Origin: Pseudomonas cannabina
GTDB lineage: Bacteria; Pseudomonadota; Gammaproteobacteria; Pseudomonadales; Pseudomonadaceae
Assembly (NCBI RefSeq): GCF_900100365.1
Contig: NZ_FNKU01000001.1
Coordinates: forward strand, 806,001 to 870,000
Length of the DNA: 64,000 nt
Reading direction: 5' to 3'
Shown here piece by piece: positions 30,285 to 38,616 of the stretch (the first letter of the stretch is position 1; each line of letters starts with the position of its first letter). The notes below the pieces were generated by a model. That model worked only from the letters and a program-made list of their open reading frames with translations, made no database searches and was not told the origin of the DNA. Both the position numbers and the translations under genes were made by a program.

Positions 30285-30951
30285 CGTAGTCAAGCAGCGG
30301 ATGGTTGGAGCGCTGGTGTTGATCGCTGTGGCGGTCATCTTTCTACCCATGCTCTTCACGCGTGAAGATGAAACGCGTCACGTGCAGGTCGAAGCGCCTT
30401 CGGCGCCTCAGGCTCCGGCGACGTCACAGGTGCGCGTCGATCCTGTTCCGGTTCCGGAACCACAGGTACTGCCTCAGGAGCCGGTCCCCGGCGACGATAC
30501 GGCGAGCAATCAGCCACCCGCGATGCCGATCGCCCCGGCGCCAGCCCAGTCGACACCCGCCCAGTCAGCGCCGCCGGTAACTTCGGCACCCGCGCAGAAA
30601 CCGGTGGTCAAGCCGACTCCGGCAGCAGCGCCGTCCGCTCCGTCGCCCGCACCGGCTGCTCCTGCCAAGCCTGCCAAGCCTGCCGCATCGGCTGGCGTTG
30701 ATGCCAACGGCCTGTCGATCAGTTGGTCGGTGCAGCTGGCGAGCATGTCCAATCGCGCCAATGCCGATAACCTGCAAAAAACCTTGCGTACGCAGGGCTA
30801 CAATGCCTACATCCGTACAGCTGATGGCGTGAACCGGGTGTTCGTCGGGCCGTTGATCGAGCGTGCCGAGGCTGATCGTCTGCGTGATCAACTGGATAAA
30901 CAGCAGAAGCTCAAAGGGATTGTTGTGCGCTTTCAACCCGAGCGTGGCTGA
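30268..30951 (+). CDS. SPOR-domain inner-membrane protein (DedD-like)
   Basis: The 227-residue protein has a short cytoplasmic N-terminus, one membrane helix (MVGALVLIAVAVIFLPMLF, about residues 12-30), and a Pro/Ala-rich periplasmic linker. It ends in a SPOR domain (about residues 150-227, SWSVQLASMSNRANADNLQK) that binds denuded septal peptidoglycan. This layout matches DedD, a division-site protein. The start ATG at 30268 lies inside folC. Confidence 0.9.
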   Translation: MALLDNVVKQRMVGALVLIAVAVIFLPMLFTREDETRHVQVEAPSAPQAPATSQVRVDPVPVPEPQVLPQEPVPGDDTASNQPPAMPIAPAPAQSTPAQSAPPVTSAPAQKPVVKPTPAAAPSAPSPAPAAPAKPAKPAASAGVDANGLSISWSVQLASMSNRANADNLQKTLRTQGYNAYIRTADGVNRVFVGPLIERAEADRLRDQLDKQQKLKGIVVRFQPERG

Positions 30952-31069
30952 CCGTCCGGCACCTCGTGCTGCTGCCGTGAAGTAAAATGCCTTTCGCCGG
31001 TAATCGCTGCTTACCGGCAGGCGGGCGCTCTGCTAAAATGCGCCGCCTTATCTGTCTGCAGGCTGCAAC

Positions 31070-31657
31070 GTGCCATTTACTCCGGTTGACTGGGCAATTC
31101 TGGGAATTGTCGCCATCTCCGCCCTGATCAGTCTGAAACGCGGCTTCGTCAAAGAAGCACTGTCGTTGACGACGTGGATCATTGCAGGTGTAGTGGCCTG
31201 GATGTTTGGCGCGGGGCTGTCGCAGTATCTGGTCAATTACATAGAAACACCTTCGGCCCGCGTCATCGCGAGCTGCACCATCCTTTTCGTCGCCACCTTG
31301 CTGGTGGGCGCCATGGTCAACTTTCTTATTGGCGAACTGATTCGCGTCACCGGGCTTTCCGGGACCGATCGTTTTCTCGGCATGGTCTTCGGCGCAGCGC
31401 GCGGAGGTCTGCTTGTCGTTGTAGCGGTGGGGCTGTTGAGCCTCGGGCCGGTGCAACAGGATCAATGGTGGCAGCAGTCCAGGCTGGTGCCGCAATTTCT
31501 CATGGTCGCTGACTGGTCGAAAAACCTGATTCTCGGGATGTCCAGCAAGTGGCTTGCCAGCGGCATCAGCGTACCCGCTGATCTGCCGTTCAAGGAACAG
31601 ATCCTGCCGTCTACACCACCGCAGGATGTGTTCGGTAAATCCAGTTCCACTAAGTAG
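31070..31657 (+). CDS. cvpA: CvpA family membrane protein
   Basis: The 195-residue protein has four membrane segments in the first 120 residues ([20 protein letters not shown] start). CvpA is required for colicin V production in E. coli and for bile or membrane stress resistance in other bacteria; its activity is unknown. The start is GTG, and the gene lies ten bases before purF as is usual. Upstream, GCCGGTAA-TCGCTG-TTACCGGC (about 30997-31018) forms a hairpin and TAAAAT at about 31034 may be a -10. Confidence 0.92.
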   Translation: MPFTPVDWAILGIVAISALISLKRGFVKEALSLTTWIIAGVVAWMFGAGLSQYLVNYIETPSARVIASCTILFVATLLVGAMVNFLIGELIRVTGLSGTDRFLGMVFGAARGGLLVVVAVGLLSLGPVQQDQWWQQSRLVPQFLMVADWSKNLILGMSSKWLASGISVPADLPFKEQILPSTPPQDVFGKSSSTK

Positions 31658-31667
31658 GGGTTGTGGC

Positions 31668-33176
31668 ATGTGTGGCATCGTCGGTATCGTCGGCAAGTCG
31701 AACGTCAATCAGGCGCTGTATGACGCGCTTACCGTCCTCCAGCACCGCGGCCAGGACGCTGCCGGTATCGTAACCAGCCATGACGGCCGGTTATTTCTGC
31801 GCAAGGACAACGGGCTGGTGCGTGATGTGTTTCATCAGCGCCATATGCAGCGTCTGGTCGGGCACATGGGCATTGGCCATGTGCGTTATCCCACAGCGGG
31901 CAGTTCGACTTCGGCCGAAGCCCAGCCGTTTTACGTCAACTCGCCTTACGGCATCACGTTGGCGCACAACGGCAATCTGACCAACGTCGAGCAACTGGCC
32001 AAGGAGATTTACGAATCCGACCTGCGCCATGTGAACACCAATTCCGATTCGGAAGTGCTGCTCAATGTGTTCGCCCATGAACTGGCCGTGCGCGGCAAGT
32101 TGCAGCCGACCGAAGAAGATATCTTCGCCGCCGTGACCGACGTGCACAATCGCTGCCGTGGCGGTTATGCCGTCGTGGCGATGATCACCGGTTATGGCAT
32201 CGTCGGCTTCCGTGATCCGGACGCCATTCGTCCCATCGTGTTCGGCCAGCGTCACACCGACGAAGGCGTCGAGTACATGATTGCCTCGGAAAGCGTCTCG
32301 CTGGACGTGCTGGGTTTCACCCTGATCCGCGATCTGGCACCGGGCGAAGCGGTTTACATCACTGAAGACGGCAAGCTGTTTACCCGTCAGTGCGCGGCCA
32401 ACCCGAAATACGCGCCGTGCATCTTCGAACACGTCTATCTGGCGCGCCCGGATTCGATCATCGACGGCATCTCGGTCTACAAAGCACGCCTGCGTATGGG
32501 CGAGAAGCTGGCCGACAAGATCCTGCGCGAGCGTCCGGATCACGACATCGACGTGGTTATCCCGATTCCGGACACCAGCCGCACCGCTGCGCTGGAACTG
32601 GCCAACCACCTCGGCGTCAAGTTCCGCGAAGGGTTCGTCAAGAACCGTTACATCGGCCGTACCTTCATCATGCCGGGGCAGGCTGCGCGCAAGAAATCCG
32701 TGCGTCAGAAGCTCAACGCCATCGAACTGGAGTTCCGCGGCAAGAACGTCATGCTGGTGGATGACTCGATCGTTCGCGGCACCACCTGCAAGCAGATTAT
32801 TCAGATGGCCCGCGAAGCCGGTGCCAAGAATGTCTACTTCTGCTCGGCTGCCCCGGCAGTGCGTTACCCCAACGTCTACGGCATCGATATGCCGAGTGCG
32901 CACGAGCTGATCGCTCACAACCGTTCCACCCAGGACGTGGCCGACCTCATCGGTGCCGACTGGCTGGTCTATCAGGACCTGAACGACCTGATCGAGGCGG
33001 TCAGCGGCAGCAAGAAGATCAAGATCGACAACTTCGATTGCTCGGTTTTCGACGGCAAGTATGTAACGGGCGATATCGACGAGCATTACCTGAACCGGAT
33101 CGAGCATGCGCGTAACGATGCTTCCAAGGTCAAGACCCAGGCTGTGAGCGCGATCATCGATCTGTACAACAACTAA
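31668..33176 (+). CDS. purF: Amidophosphoribosyltransferase PurF
   Basis: PurF makes phosphoribosylamine from PRPP and glutamine, the first step of purine synthesis. The 502-residue protein starts MCGIVGIVG; Cys2 is the glutaminase nucleophile, so there is no long propeptide. The C-terminal phosphoribosyltransferase domain has [13 protein letters not shown], the PRPP loop. Upstream in-frame sequence reads through cvpA and is not part of the protein; GTAGGGG precedes the ATG. Confidence 0.97.
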   Translation: MCGIVGIVGKSNVNQALYDALTVLQHRGQDAAGIVTSHDGRLFLRKDNGLVRDVFHQRHMQRLVGHMGIGHVRYPTAGSSTSAEAQPFYVNSPYGITLAHNGNLTNVEQLAKEIYESDLRHVNTNSDSEVLLNVFAHELAVRGKLQPTEEDIFAAVTDVHNRCRGGYAVVAMITGYGIVGFRDPDAIRPIVFGQRHTDEGVEYMIASESVSLDVLGFTLIRDLAPGEAVYITEDGKLFTRQCAANPKYAPCIFEHVYLARPDSIIDGISVYKARLRMGEKLADKILRERPDHDIDVVIPIPDTSRTAALELANHLGVKFREGFVKNRYIGRTFIMPGQAARKKSVRQKLNAIELEFRGKNVMLVDDSIVRGTTCKQIIQMAREAGAKNVYFCSAAPAVRYPNVYGIDMPSAHELIAHNRSTQDVADLIGADWLVYQDLNDLIEAVSGSKKIKIDNFDCSVFDGKYVTGDIDEHYLNRIEHARNDASKVKTQAVSAIIDLYNN

Positions 33177-33196
33177 TCGGACAAGGAGTGGGCGGC

Positions 33197-34408
33197 ATGA
33201 CTCAGGAATGGGATGCAGGTCGGCTGGACAGCGACCTTGAAGGCGTGGGCTTCGATACCCTCGCCGTACGTGCCGGGCAGCACCGCACACCGGAAGGTGA
33301 ACATGGCGACCCCATGTTCTTCACTTCCAGCTACGTATTCCGCACGGCTGCCGATGCTGCGGCGCGGTTTGCCGGCGAGGTGCCGGGCAACGTCTACTCG
33401 CGTTACACCAATCCGACCGTGCGCTCTTTCGAAGAGCGTATTGCTGCGCTTGAGGGCGCCGAGCAGGCGGTCGCGACGGCCACCGGCATGGCCGCGACGC
33501 TGGCCGTGGTCATGAGCCTGTGCAGTGCGGGAGACCACGTGCTGGTGTCGCGCAGCGTGTTTGGCTCGACCATCAGCCTGTTCGACAAGTATTTCAAGCG
33601 GTTCGGCATCGAGGTGGATTACGTTCCGCTGGCTGATCTGGGCGGCTGGGACGCGGCGATAAAGTCCAATACGAAAATGTTGTTCGTCGAATCGCCGTCC
33701 AACCCGCTGGCCGAACTGGTGGACATCGCTGGTCTGGCCGAGATCGCGCATGCCAAGGGCACGATGCTGATCGTCGATAACTGCTTTTGCACGCCGGCCT
33801 TGCAGCAGCCGCTGCTGCTGGGTGCCGACATCGTGGTGCATTCGGCGACCAAGTTCATCGACGGCCAGGGGCGTTGCATGGGCGGTGTGGTTGCCGGTCG
33901 CAGCGAGCAGATGAAAGAAGTGGTCGGTTTCCTGCGCACGGCCGGGCCGACGCTGAGCCCGTTCAATGCCTGGATCTTCCTCAAAGGCCTCGAAACCCTG
34001 AACCTGCGCATGCGCGCTCATTGCGCCAATGCACAGGCGCTGGCCGAGTGGCTGGAGCAGCAGGACGGTATCGAAAAGGTCCATTATGCCGGGCTCAAGA
34101 GCCATCCGCAGCACGAGCTGGCCCAGCGTCAGCAGAAGGGCTTCGGTGCGGTCGTGAGCTTTGAGGTCAAGGGTGGCAAGGACGGCGCATGGCGTTTTAT
34201 CGATGCCACGCGCCTGATCTCGATCACCGCCAACCTGGGCGACAGCAAAACCACTATCACCCACCCGAGCACTACGTCCCATGGCCGCCTGGCGCCGCAA
34301 GAACGTGAAGCGGCCGGAATACGTGACAGCCTGATTCGCGTGGCGGTGGGCCTTGAAGACGTCGCCGACCTTCAGGCGGACCTTGCGCGTGGCCTGGCTG
34401 CGTTGTGA
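33197..34408 (+). CDS. metZ: O-succinylhomoserine sulfhydrylase MetZ
   Basis: MetZ makes homocysteine directly from O-succinylhomoserine and sulfide, the direct methionine route used by pseudomonads. The 403-residue PLP enzyme of the gamma family has SRYTNPTVRSFEERIAALEG and the PLP-lysine segment VVHSATKFIDGQGRCMGG. The ATG at 33197 follows AAGGAG at proper spacing; a GTG at 33188 is inside that site. The purF-metZ order matches P. aeruginosa. Confidence 0.95.
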   Translation: MTQEWDAGRLDSDLEGVGFDTLAVRAGQHRTPEGEHGDPMFFTSSYVFRTAADAAARFAGEVPGNVYSRYTNPTVRSFEERIAALEGAEQAVATATGMAATLAVVMSLCSAGDHVLVSRSVFGSTISLFDKYFKRFGIEVDYVPLADLGGWDAAIKSNTKMLFVESPSNPLAELVDIAGLAEIAHAKGTMLIVDNCFCTPALQQPLLLGADIVVHSATKFIDGQGRCMGGVVAGRSEQMKEVVGFLRTAGPTLSPFNAWIFLKGLETLNLRMRAHCANAQALAEWLEQQDGIEKVHYAGLKSHPQHELAQRQQKGFGAVVSFEVKGGKDGAWRFIDATRLISITANLGDSKTTITHPSTTSHGRLAPQEREAAGIRDSLIRVAVGLEDVADLQADLARGLAAL

Positions 34409-35216
34409 GTGACCCGACGAGCGTCGAAGCAGGGCAGGAGTGGGCGCTGAAATTCGCTGGCATCCATAATGGCCGCGTTGCGTTGCGTTGGTGACCGGTG
34501 CCGCTCGCGGTATCGGTCTGGGTATTGCCGCCTGGCTGATTGCCGAGGGCTGGCAAGTGGTCCTGACCGATCTGGATCGTGCCCGGGGCGCGAAGGTTGC
34601 GACTGTGCTAGGCGAAAATGCCTTGTTCATCGGCATGGACGTTGCCAGTGAAGAGCAGGTGGCACAAGGCGTAGCCGAAGTGCTCAGGAAGTTCGGGCGG
34701 CTGGATGCGCTGGTGTGCAACGCGGCGATTGCCGATCCGCACAACACCACGCTGGAAAGCCTGGAGCTGTCGCACTGGAATCGGGTGCTGGCGGTCAATC
34801 TGAGTGGTCCGATGCTGCTGGCCAAGCACTGCGCGCCGTACTTGCGCGCGCATTGCGGCAGCATCGTCAACCTGACGTCCACGCGTGCCAGGCAGTCCGA
34901 GCCTGATACCGAGGCCTATGCGGCCAGCAAGGGCGGCCTGAAGGCCCTGACGCATGCATTGGCAATCAGTCTTGGGCCTGAGATTAGGGTCAACGCGGTC
35001 AGCCCCGGCTGGATCGACGCGCGCGATCCTTCGCTGCGTCGCGCCGAGCCGCTGTCCGAGACCGATCACGCCCAGCACCCTGCGGGTAGGGTCGGGACGG
35101 TGGAAGACGTTGCGGCAATGGTGGCCTGGTTGCTGTCGCGCAACGCAGGTTTTGTTACGGGTCAGGAATTCGTTGTCGACGGCGGGATGACCAGAAAGAT
35201 GGTGTATGCCGAGTAG
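34409..35216 (+). pseudogene. Short-chain dehydrogenase/reductase, N-terminally frameshifted by a 5-bp repeat expansion
   Basis: From 34488 the frame reads [20 protein letters not shown], the NAAIADPH motif, NLTSTRARQ with the catalytic Ser, and the YAASKGG YxxxK pair, to a stop at 35216: a classical SDR of unknown substrate. The expected N-terminus (GTG at 34409 reading SDPTSVEAGQEW to IHNGRVAL) sits in another frame. The junction holds three tandem GCGTT units (34475-34489); two units would restore one continuous frame. As it stands, translation from 34409 stops at 34497, and an internal start at 34488 would remove the first beta strand of the NAD fold. Confidence 0.75.
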
Positions 35217-35315
35217 TTTTCAGCGATGGGCCGAGATTGGCTCTGTGCGGTGCTTTTGATGTGTGGTAGGGGATTTGCGATTGAAGCGGTTTTTTAAAAA
35301 ACTTCAATCAGGCTA

Positions 35316-35344
35316 TTGACTTAGGTTCGTTAGGTGCGTAAATT
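35316..35344 (+). promoter_or_regulatory. Promoter of the tRNA-Val/Asp/Asp cluster
   Basis: TTGACT (35316-35321) and TAAATT (35339-35344) are spaced by 17 bases, 21 bases before tRNA-Val. The bases after the -10 (TCGCGGCCTC) form the GC-rich discriminator typical of stable-RNA promoters under stringent control. An AT-rich palindrome, GATTGAAG to CTTCAATC (about 35279-35310), lies just upstream. Confidence 0.75.
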
Positions 35345-35365
35345 TCGCGGCCTCAACGAAGCAAA

Positions 35366-35441
35366 GGGTGATTAGCTCAGCTGGGAGAGCAGCTGCCTTA
35401 CAAGCAGCGGGTCGGCGGTTCGATCCCGTCATCACCCACCA
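35366..35441 (+). tRNA. tRNA-Val (anticodon TAC)
   Basis: This 76-base cloverleaf has acceptor arms GGGTGAT/ATCACCC, D-loop AGCTCAGCTGGGAGAGC, anticodon loop CTTACAA with TAC, T-loop GGTTCGATCCC, and an encoded ACCA end. Confidence 0.97.
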
Positions 35442-35501
35442 TCGTTGAGGTTGAAAGCTGAAGTACGAGGGCTTTCAAATGCAGCAAACAATACACAATG
35501 C

Positions 35502-35578
35502 GCAGCGGTAGTTCAGTCGGTTAGAATACCGGCCTGTCACGCCGGGGGTCGCGGGTTCGAGTCCCGTCCGCTGCGCCA
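35502..35578 (+). tRNA. tRNA-Asp (anticodon GTC), copy 1
   Basis: This 77-base cloverleaf has acceptor arms GCAGCGG/CCGCTGC, anticodon loop CTGTCAC with GTC, T-loop GGGTTCGAGTCCC, and an encoded GCCA end. Confidence 0.97.
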
Positions 35579-35693
35579 TATTTGTACAGATCGGGTCCGC
35601 CGGATCTGCGATTGAGAAACTCAAGGGTCTTTCAGTCAGATGTACAGGAAACAACCTACAGCAGGTTCGTTTCAAACAGGTTTACAGCGATAC

Positions 35694-35770
35694 GCAGCGG
35701 TAGTTCAGTCGGTTAGAATACCGGCCTGTCACGCCGGGGGTCGCGGGTTCGAGTCCCGTCCGCTGCGCCA
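35694..35770 (+). tRNA. tRNA-Asp (anticodon GTC), copy 2
   Basis: This copy is identical in sequence to the one at 35502-35578. The spacers between the three tRNAs differ, so only the gene itself is duplicated. Confidence 0.97.
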
Positions 35771-35860
35771 TACACCGCTTCAAGGCCCTTGAACTCCTTG
35801 AAGCAAACAGGAAAGCGACCTTAGCAGACTGTGTGAAAACACACTGATGAAGGCCCAAGC

Positions 35861-35892
35861 AAACGCCCCGACTTGTTCGGGGCGTTTTTTTT
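35861..35892 (+). terminator. Terminator at the IS1182 left end
   Basis: AAACGCCCCGA and TCGGGGCGTTT form an 11-bp stem followed by a plus-strand T run to 35892. It lies inside the IS, beyond the transposase stop, and faces transcription entering from the tRNA side, so it replaces the split host terminator. Confidence 0.8.
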
Positions 35893-35922
35893 GTATTGGC
35901 AGCAGACGAAAAAAATGTCCGC

Positions 35923-37347
35923 TCAGCCCATCAAAGCCATCAGATGGCGCACACCGAGCACTTTAATCGCTCGTTTCAGGTTATAGGCATTCACCGCCAA
36001 GGCCATTTCAGCTTTTGTACCCTCCAGTTGTCGCAGCAAGAAACGGCCATTACCAAATAGCCATTGCTTGAGGTTGCCGAAGGGGTGCTCAACGATGGAT
36101 CTTCGGTTGGCCATCATCTCAGGATGCGCCTGCATTCTTTGCTCCATCCGCTCGAAAGCCTCTTCATGGGCATGTCGTGAGACATAACGGCGCCGGGCTC
36201 GAGTGCATTGCGTTTTCAGCGCGCAGTTGGCGCAGTCATCGACCTCAGCCTGATAGATCCGATCACCTTTGTTGTGCTGTTTTAGCGTTAACCATTTGCC
36301 TGCCGGACACTGGAAACGATCGTGTCCGGTCTCATAGATAAAGTCTTTTCGCTCAAAGAGCTGCTCTTCCTGACTGCCAGGGTTTTTCGAACGATTGGGC
36401 GGTACATAGGCCGTAATCGAAGCATCCTCGCAGGCCTGAAACTGCTTGCCATTGGAGTAGCCGGCATCGGCAGTGACCGTCAGATCATCTTGCTGTAACT
36501 CTGCTTTGGCGGCCTTGGCCATCGGCTCCAGTTGCTTTCGGTCATCGCCATCTTGGGTGACCTCATGATGCAAAATCAGGCAATGCTCGGCGTCCACGAC
36601 GGTTTGCACGTTGTAGGCCACACGTGGCCCTTTGGCCGTGCGCATCATTCGGGCATCGCTTTCATGGGTGTTGAACTGCTCGATGCCCATCGAACGCATC
36701 AGTGCCTGGCAACTCTGATTATCCTGTTGTCGAGCCTCAAGCTGTGCCAGGGCTACCTTGATTGCGCTGCGATCAATTGAATCTGTGGTTTCAGCCTTGT
36801 CGGCCTCATCCAGCTCGGCCAGATACTGAGCGATGCGCTTATCCAGTTTTTCTTCCTGGCGCTTGAGCTGCTTCAAATTCACATGACGCCGTGAGGATGC
36901 GACCGCCTGAAACTTGCTGCCGTCGATGGCCACCAACTCACCGGCGATCAAGCCTGCCGTGCGACAAAACCGAACGAAAGCACGGCAGGTCGCGATGAAG
37001 GCGGGTTTATTGTTCTTGCGAAAATCGGCGATGGTCTTGAAGTCGGGCTTGAGCCGGTTGATCAGCCACATCACTTCGATGTTGCGCTGACACTCGGCTT
37101 CAAGACGTCGCGATGAGCGAATCCGCTGAAAATAGCCGTAGAGGTAGAGTTTTAGCTGATCGGCGGGATCATAAGCAGGGCGCCCCGTGCTTTTTGGAAT
37201 CGCTTTATCGAAGCCCAGTTGCACCAGATCGAGCCTGGCAACGTACAGGTCAATGACACGAACGAGGTGATCCTCGGGGATCAACTCTTCCAGCGAGACC
37301 GGGAATAGGCTGGTCTGGCTGCGGGACTCACCTTGGATGTAGGCCAT
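35923..37347 (-). CDS. IS1182-family transposase
   Basis: The 474-residue DDE transposase starts at MAYIQGESRSQTSLFPVSLE (an upstream ATG at 37383 is also in frame). It has the N-terminal InsH-like domain (DLVQLGFDKAIPKSTGRPAY, then FRKNNKPAFIATCRAFVRFC), the catalytic region with VAIDGSKFQA and VTADAGYSNG, and a C-terminal zinc-ribbon-like Cys group (CPAGK, CANCALKTQC) followed by RSIVEHPFGNLKQWL with the catalytic Glu. No stop or frameshift interrupts it. Confidence 0.9.
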   Translation of the reverse strand: MAYIQGESRSQTSLFPVSLEELIPEDHLVRVIDLYVARLDLVQLGFDKAIPKSTGRPAYDPADQLKLYLYGYFQRIRSSRRLEAECQRNIEVMWLINRLKPDFKTIADFRKNNKPAFIATCRAFVRFCRTAGLIAGELVAIDGSKFQAVASSRRHVNLKQLKRQEEKLDKRIAQYLAELDEADKAETTDSIDRSAIKVALAQLEARQQDNQSCQALMRSMGIEQFNTHESDARMMRTAKGPRVAYNVQTVVDAEHCLILHHEVTQDGDDRKQLEPMAKAAKAELQQDDLTVTADAGYSNGKQFQACEDASITAYVPPNRSKNPGSQEEQLFERKDFIYETGHDRFQCPAGKWLTLKQHNKGDRIYQAEVDDCANCALKTQCTRARRRYVSRHAHEEAFERMEQRMQAHPEMMANRRSIVEHPFGNLKQWLFGNGRFLLRQLEGTKAEMALAVNAYNLKRAIKVLGVRHLMALMG

Positions 37348-37610
37348 AACGAAAAATGCTCTGTATCTTTCGATACGGAGCATTTTCTTTGAGCGCTGCG
37401 CAGATTGCTAGGTTTTCACACAGTCTGTTAGGGTCGCTTTTTTGTTGTCCGCGTTTTGATCGATTGAGCGCCTGCTCTTGCCGCTTAAACATGACGTATC
37501 CAAATCCTTTTGAACTGTACGTTGATACGACGTCTCCCTTGTTGCAGACTTACCGTCATTTCCCCAGTTCGCAGTCTTGCTGGCAGACCTCTCCTTCCTC
37601 AGGATTTTCG

Positions 37611-38426
37611 ATGTTTACGTTATTGAACCTTCGTACCGCATTCTGGGCCGCTGTCCTGTTGACGGCAGCCGGCTGCTCATCGCCGAAACAGGCGATTTAT
37701 GATCACGAGCACTTCGACGACGCCGGGACGTTCTCGCGCAGTTATCCAGCGACTGACCTTGCGTATTGCGAGGCGGGGCGACGTGCCTTACTGAGTCAGG
37801 GTTACATCATCACCAGCAGCGACCCGAAGATGGTCGCCGGTCGCAAGAGTTTTCAGCAGACGGGTGATACCCACATCGAGATCAGCTTCAATCTGGTGTG
37901 CGCGGCCGACATGAAAGATGGCAATTCCACCATGTTCGCCAACGCCTTGCAGGACCGTTACGCACTGAAGAAGACCAATAACTCGGCAAGCCTCGGGGTC
38001 GGGGTGTTGGGTTCGGTGTCGATGCCAATTGGCTCCACCGATGATTCGATGGTCAAGGTGGCCAGCGAGACGGTGTCGTCGGCGAAGTTTTACGAGCGCT
38101 TTTTCGGTCTGGTAGAAAACTTCCTGCCGCCGGAAGTGAAAAAGGCTGCGCACATTGTAGAGAAGCCCAAAGCCGATCTTGGCGTTCCAGACACCGCGCC
38201 TGCTGCGGCTACGGAACCGGCCAAAGCCGCTGAGCCTGCCAAGCTGGCGCCTACGCCTAAAGAAGCGGCACCCAAGACCGAGCCCGCCTTAGAGCCTGCC
38301 GCAAGTGAACCCATGCCTGCGCCAACCGAGCCAGCGTCTTTCAAGGCTGAAACCATCGAAAAGCCAGCGGCAGAGCCTGCAGAAAGCACCACGCCCGCGC
38401 CAGTCGAGCCTACGCCTGCGCAGTAG
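37611..38426 (+). CDS. DUF2242 lipoprotein
   Basis: The 271-residue protein starts MFTLLNLRTAFWAAVLLTAA with lipobox LTAAGC (Cys22). The DUF2242 domain spans about residues 25-175 and contains CEAGRRALLSQGYIITSSDP. The last 90 residues are a low-complexity Ala/Pro/Glu tail. The function is unknown. The open frame runs back into the IS1182 end (37356), but those 85 codons are not part of the gene: the lipoprotein signal and a CAGGA site fix the ATG at 37611. Confidence 0.85.
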   Translation: MFTLLNLRTAFWAAVLLTAAGCSSPKQAIYDHEHFDDAGTFSRSYPATDLAYCEAGRRALLSQGYIITSSDPKMVAGRKSFQQTGDTHIEISFNLVCAADMKDGNSTMFANALQDRYALKKTNNSASLGVGVLGSVSMPIGSTDDSMVKVASETVSSAKFYERFFGLVENFLPPEVKKAAHIVEKPKADLGVPDTAPAAATEPAKAAEPAKLAPTPKEAAPKTEPALEPAASEPMPAPTEPASFKAETIEKPAAEPAESTTPAPVEPTPAQ

Positions 38427-38436
38427 GACGATAATC

Positions 38437-38582
38437 ACCGGGCGACGCTTCGCTTGTCCGAATCTGCTAGCTAGAATGTGGGAGCGGACTTGTCCGCGAA
38501 AGGGACGGTCCATGCGCCGAAGATGCGTCGCCTAAAACATCGTCTTCGCGGACAAGCGAAGCGTCGCCCGGTCCGCTCCCAC
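38437..38582. repeat. REPIN-like compound palindrome
   Basis: Two nested inverted pairs are present. A perfect 24-bp inverted repeat joins 38437-38460 to 38549-38572 (core GGCGACGCTTCGCTTGTCC). A REP unit at 38478-38500 (GTGGGAGCGGACTTGTCCGC) faces TTCGCGGACAAG and CCGCTCCCAC at 38545-38582. Pseudomonas REP sequences with the GTGGGAGCGG head occur as such inverted doublets. The element lies between the convergent 3' ends of the DUF2242 gene and ilvA. Confidence 0.8.
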
Positions 38583-38616
38583 GCCCTGCGGGCAGAAGCC
38601 TGCTCCGCGCCCGGCA

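Larger units (their letters stand above)
35825..37427 (-). mobile_element. IS1182-family insertion sequence, complete, 1603 bp
   Basis: The 16-bp terminal inverted repeat CAGACTGTGTGAAAAC starts at 35825 and its complement ends at 37427. TTAG is duplicated on both sides (35821-35824 and 37428-37431). One intact transposase gene fills the element on the minus strand. Fully matching ends and an intact frame suggest recent insertion. Confidence 0.9.
35812..37443 (+). terminator. Terminator of the tRNA cluster, split by the IS1182 element
   Basis: The left arm AAAGCGACC (35812-35820) and right arm GGTCGCTTT with its T run (37432-37443) make a perfect 9-bp stem once the IS and one TTAG are removed. 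The TTAG would be the loop. In the present arrangement the arms are 1.6 kb apart and cannot act as a normal terminator. Confidence 0.8.

Noticed and set aside
31791..33290. 499-codon minus-strand frame opposite purF
   Set aside because: It is antisense to intact PurF; no homology, no ribosome site.
34469..34651. 60-codon frame starting ATG at 34469 inside the SDR region
   Set aside because: Its product is an out-of-frame Arg-rich read of the SDR gene. The SDR frame itself is conserved.
35861..35892. Terminator serving the IS1182 transposase
   Set aside because: The T run is on the plus strand, while the transposase is on the minus strand, where the 3' side of the stem reads CGTTTGCTT. It mainly blocks incoming plus-strand transcription.
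37356..37610. N-terminal extension of the DUF2242 gene into IS1182
   Set aside because: The first 85 codons cover the IS end and the split terminator. The lipoprotein signal peptide and ribosome site mark 37611 as the start.
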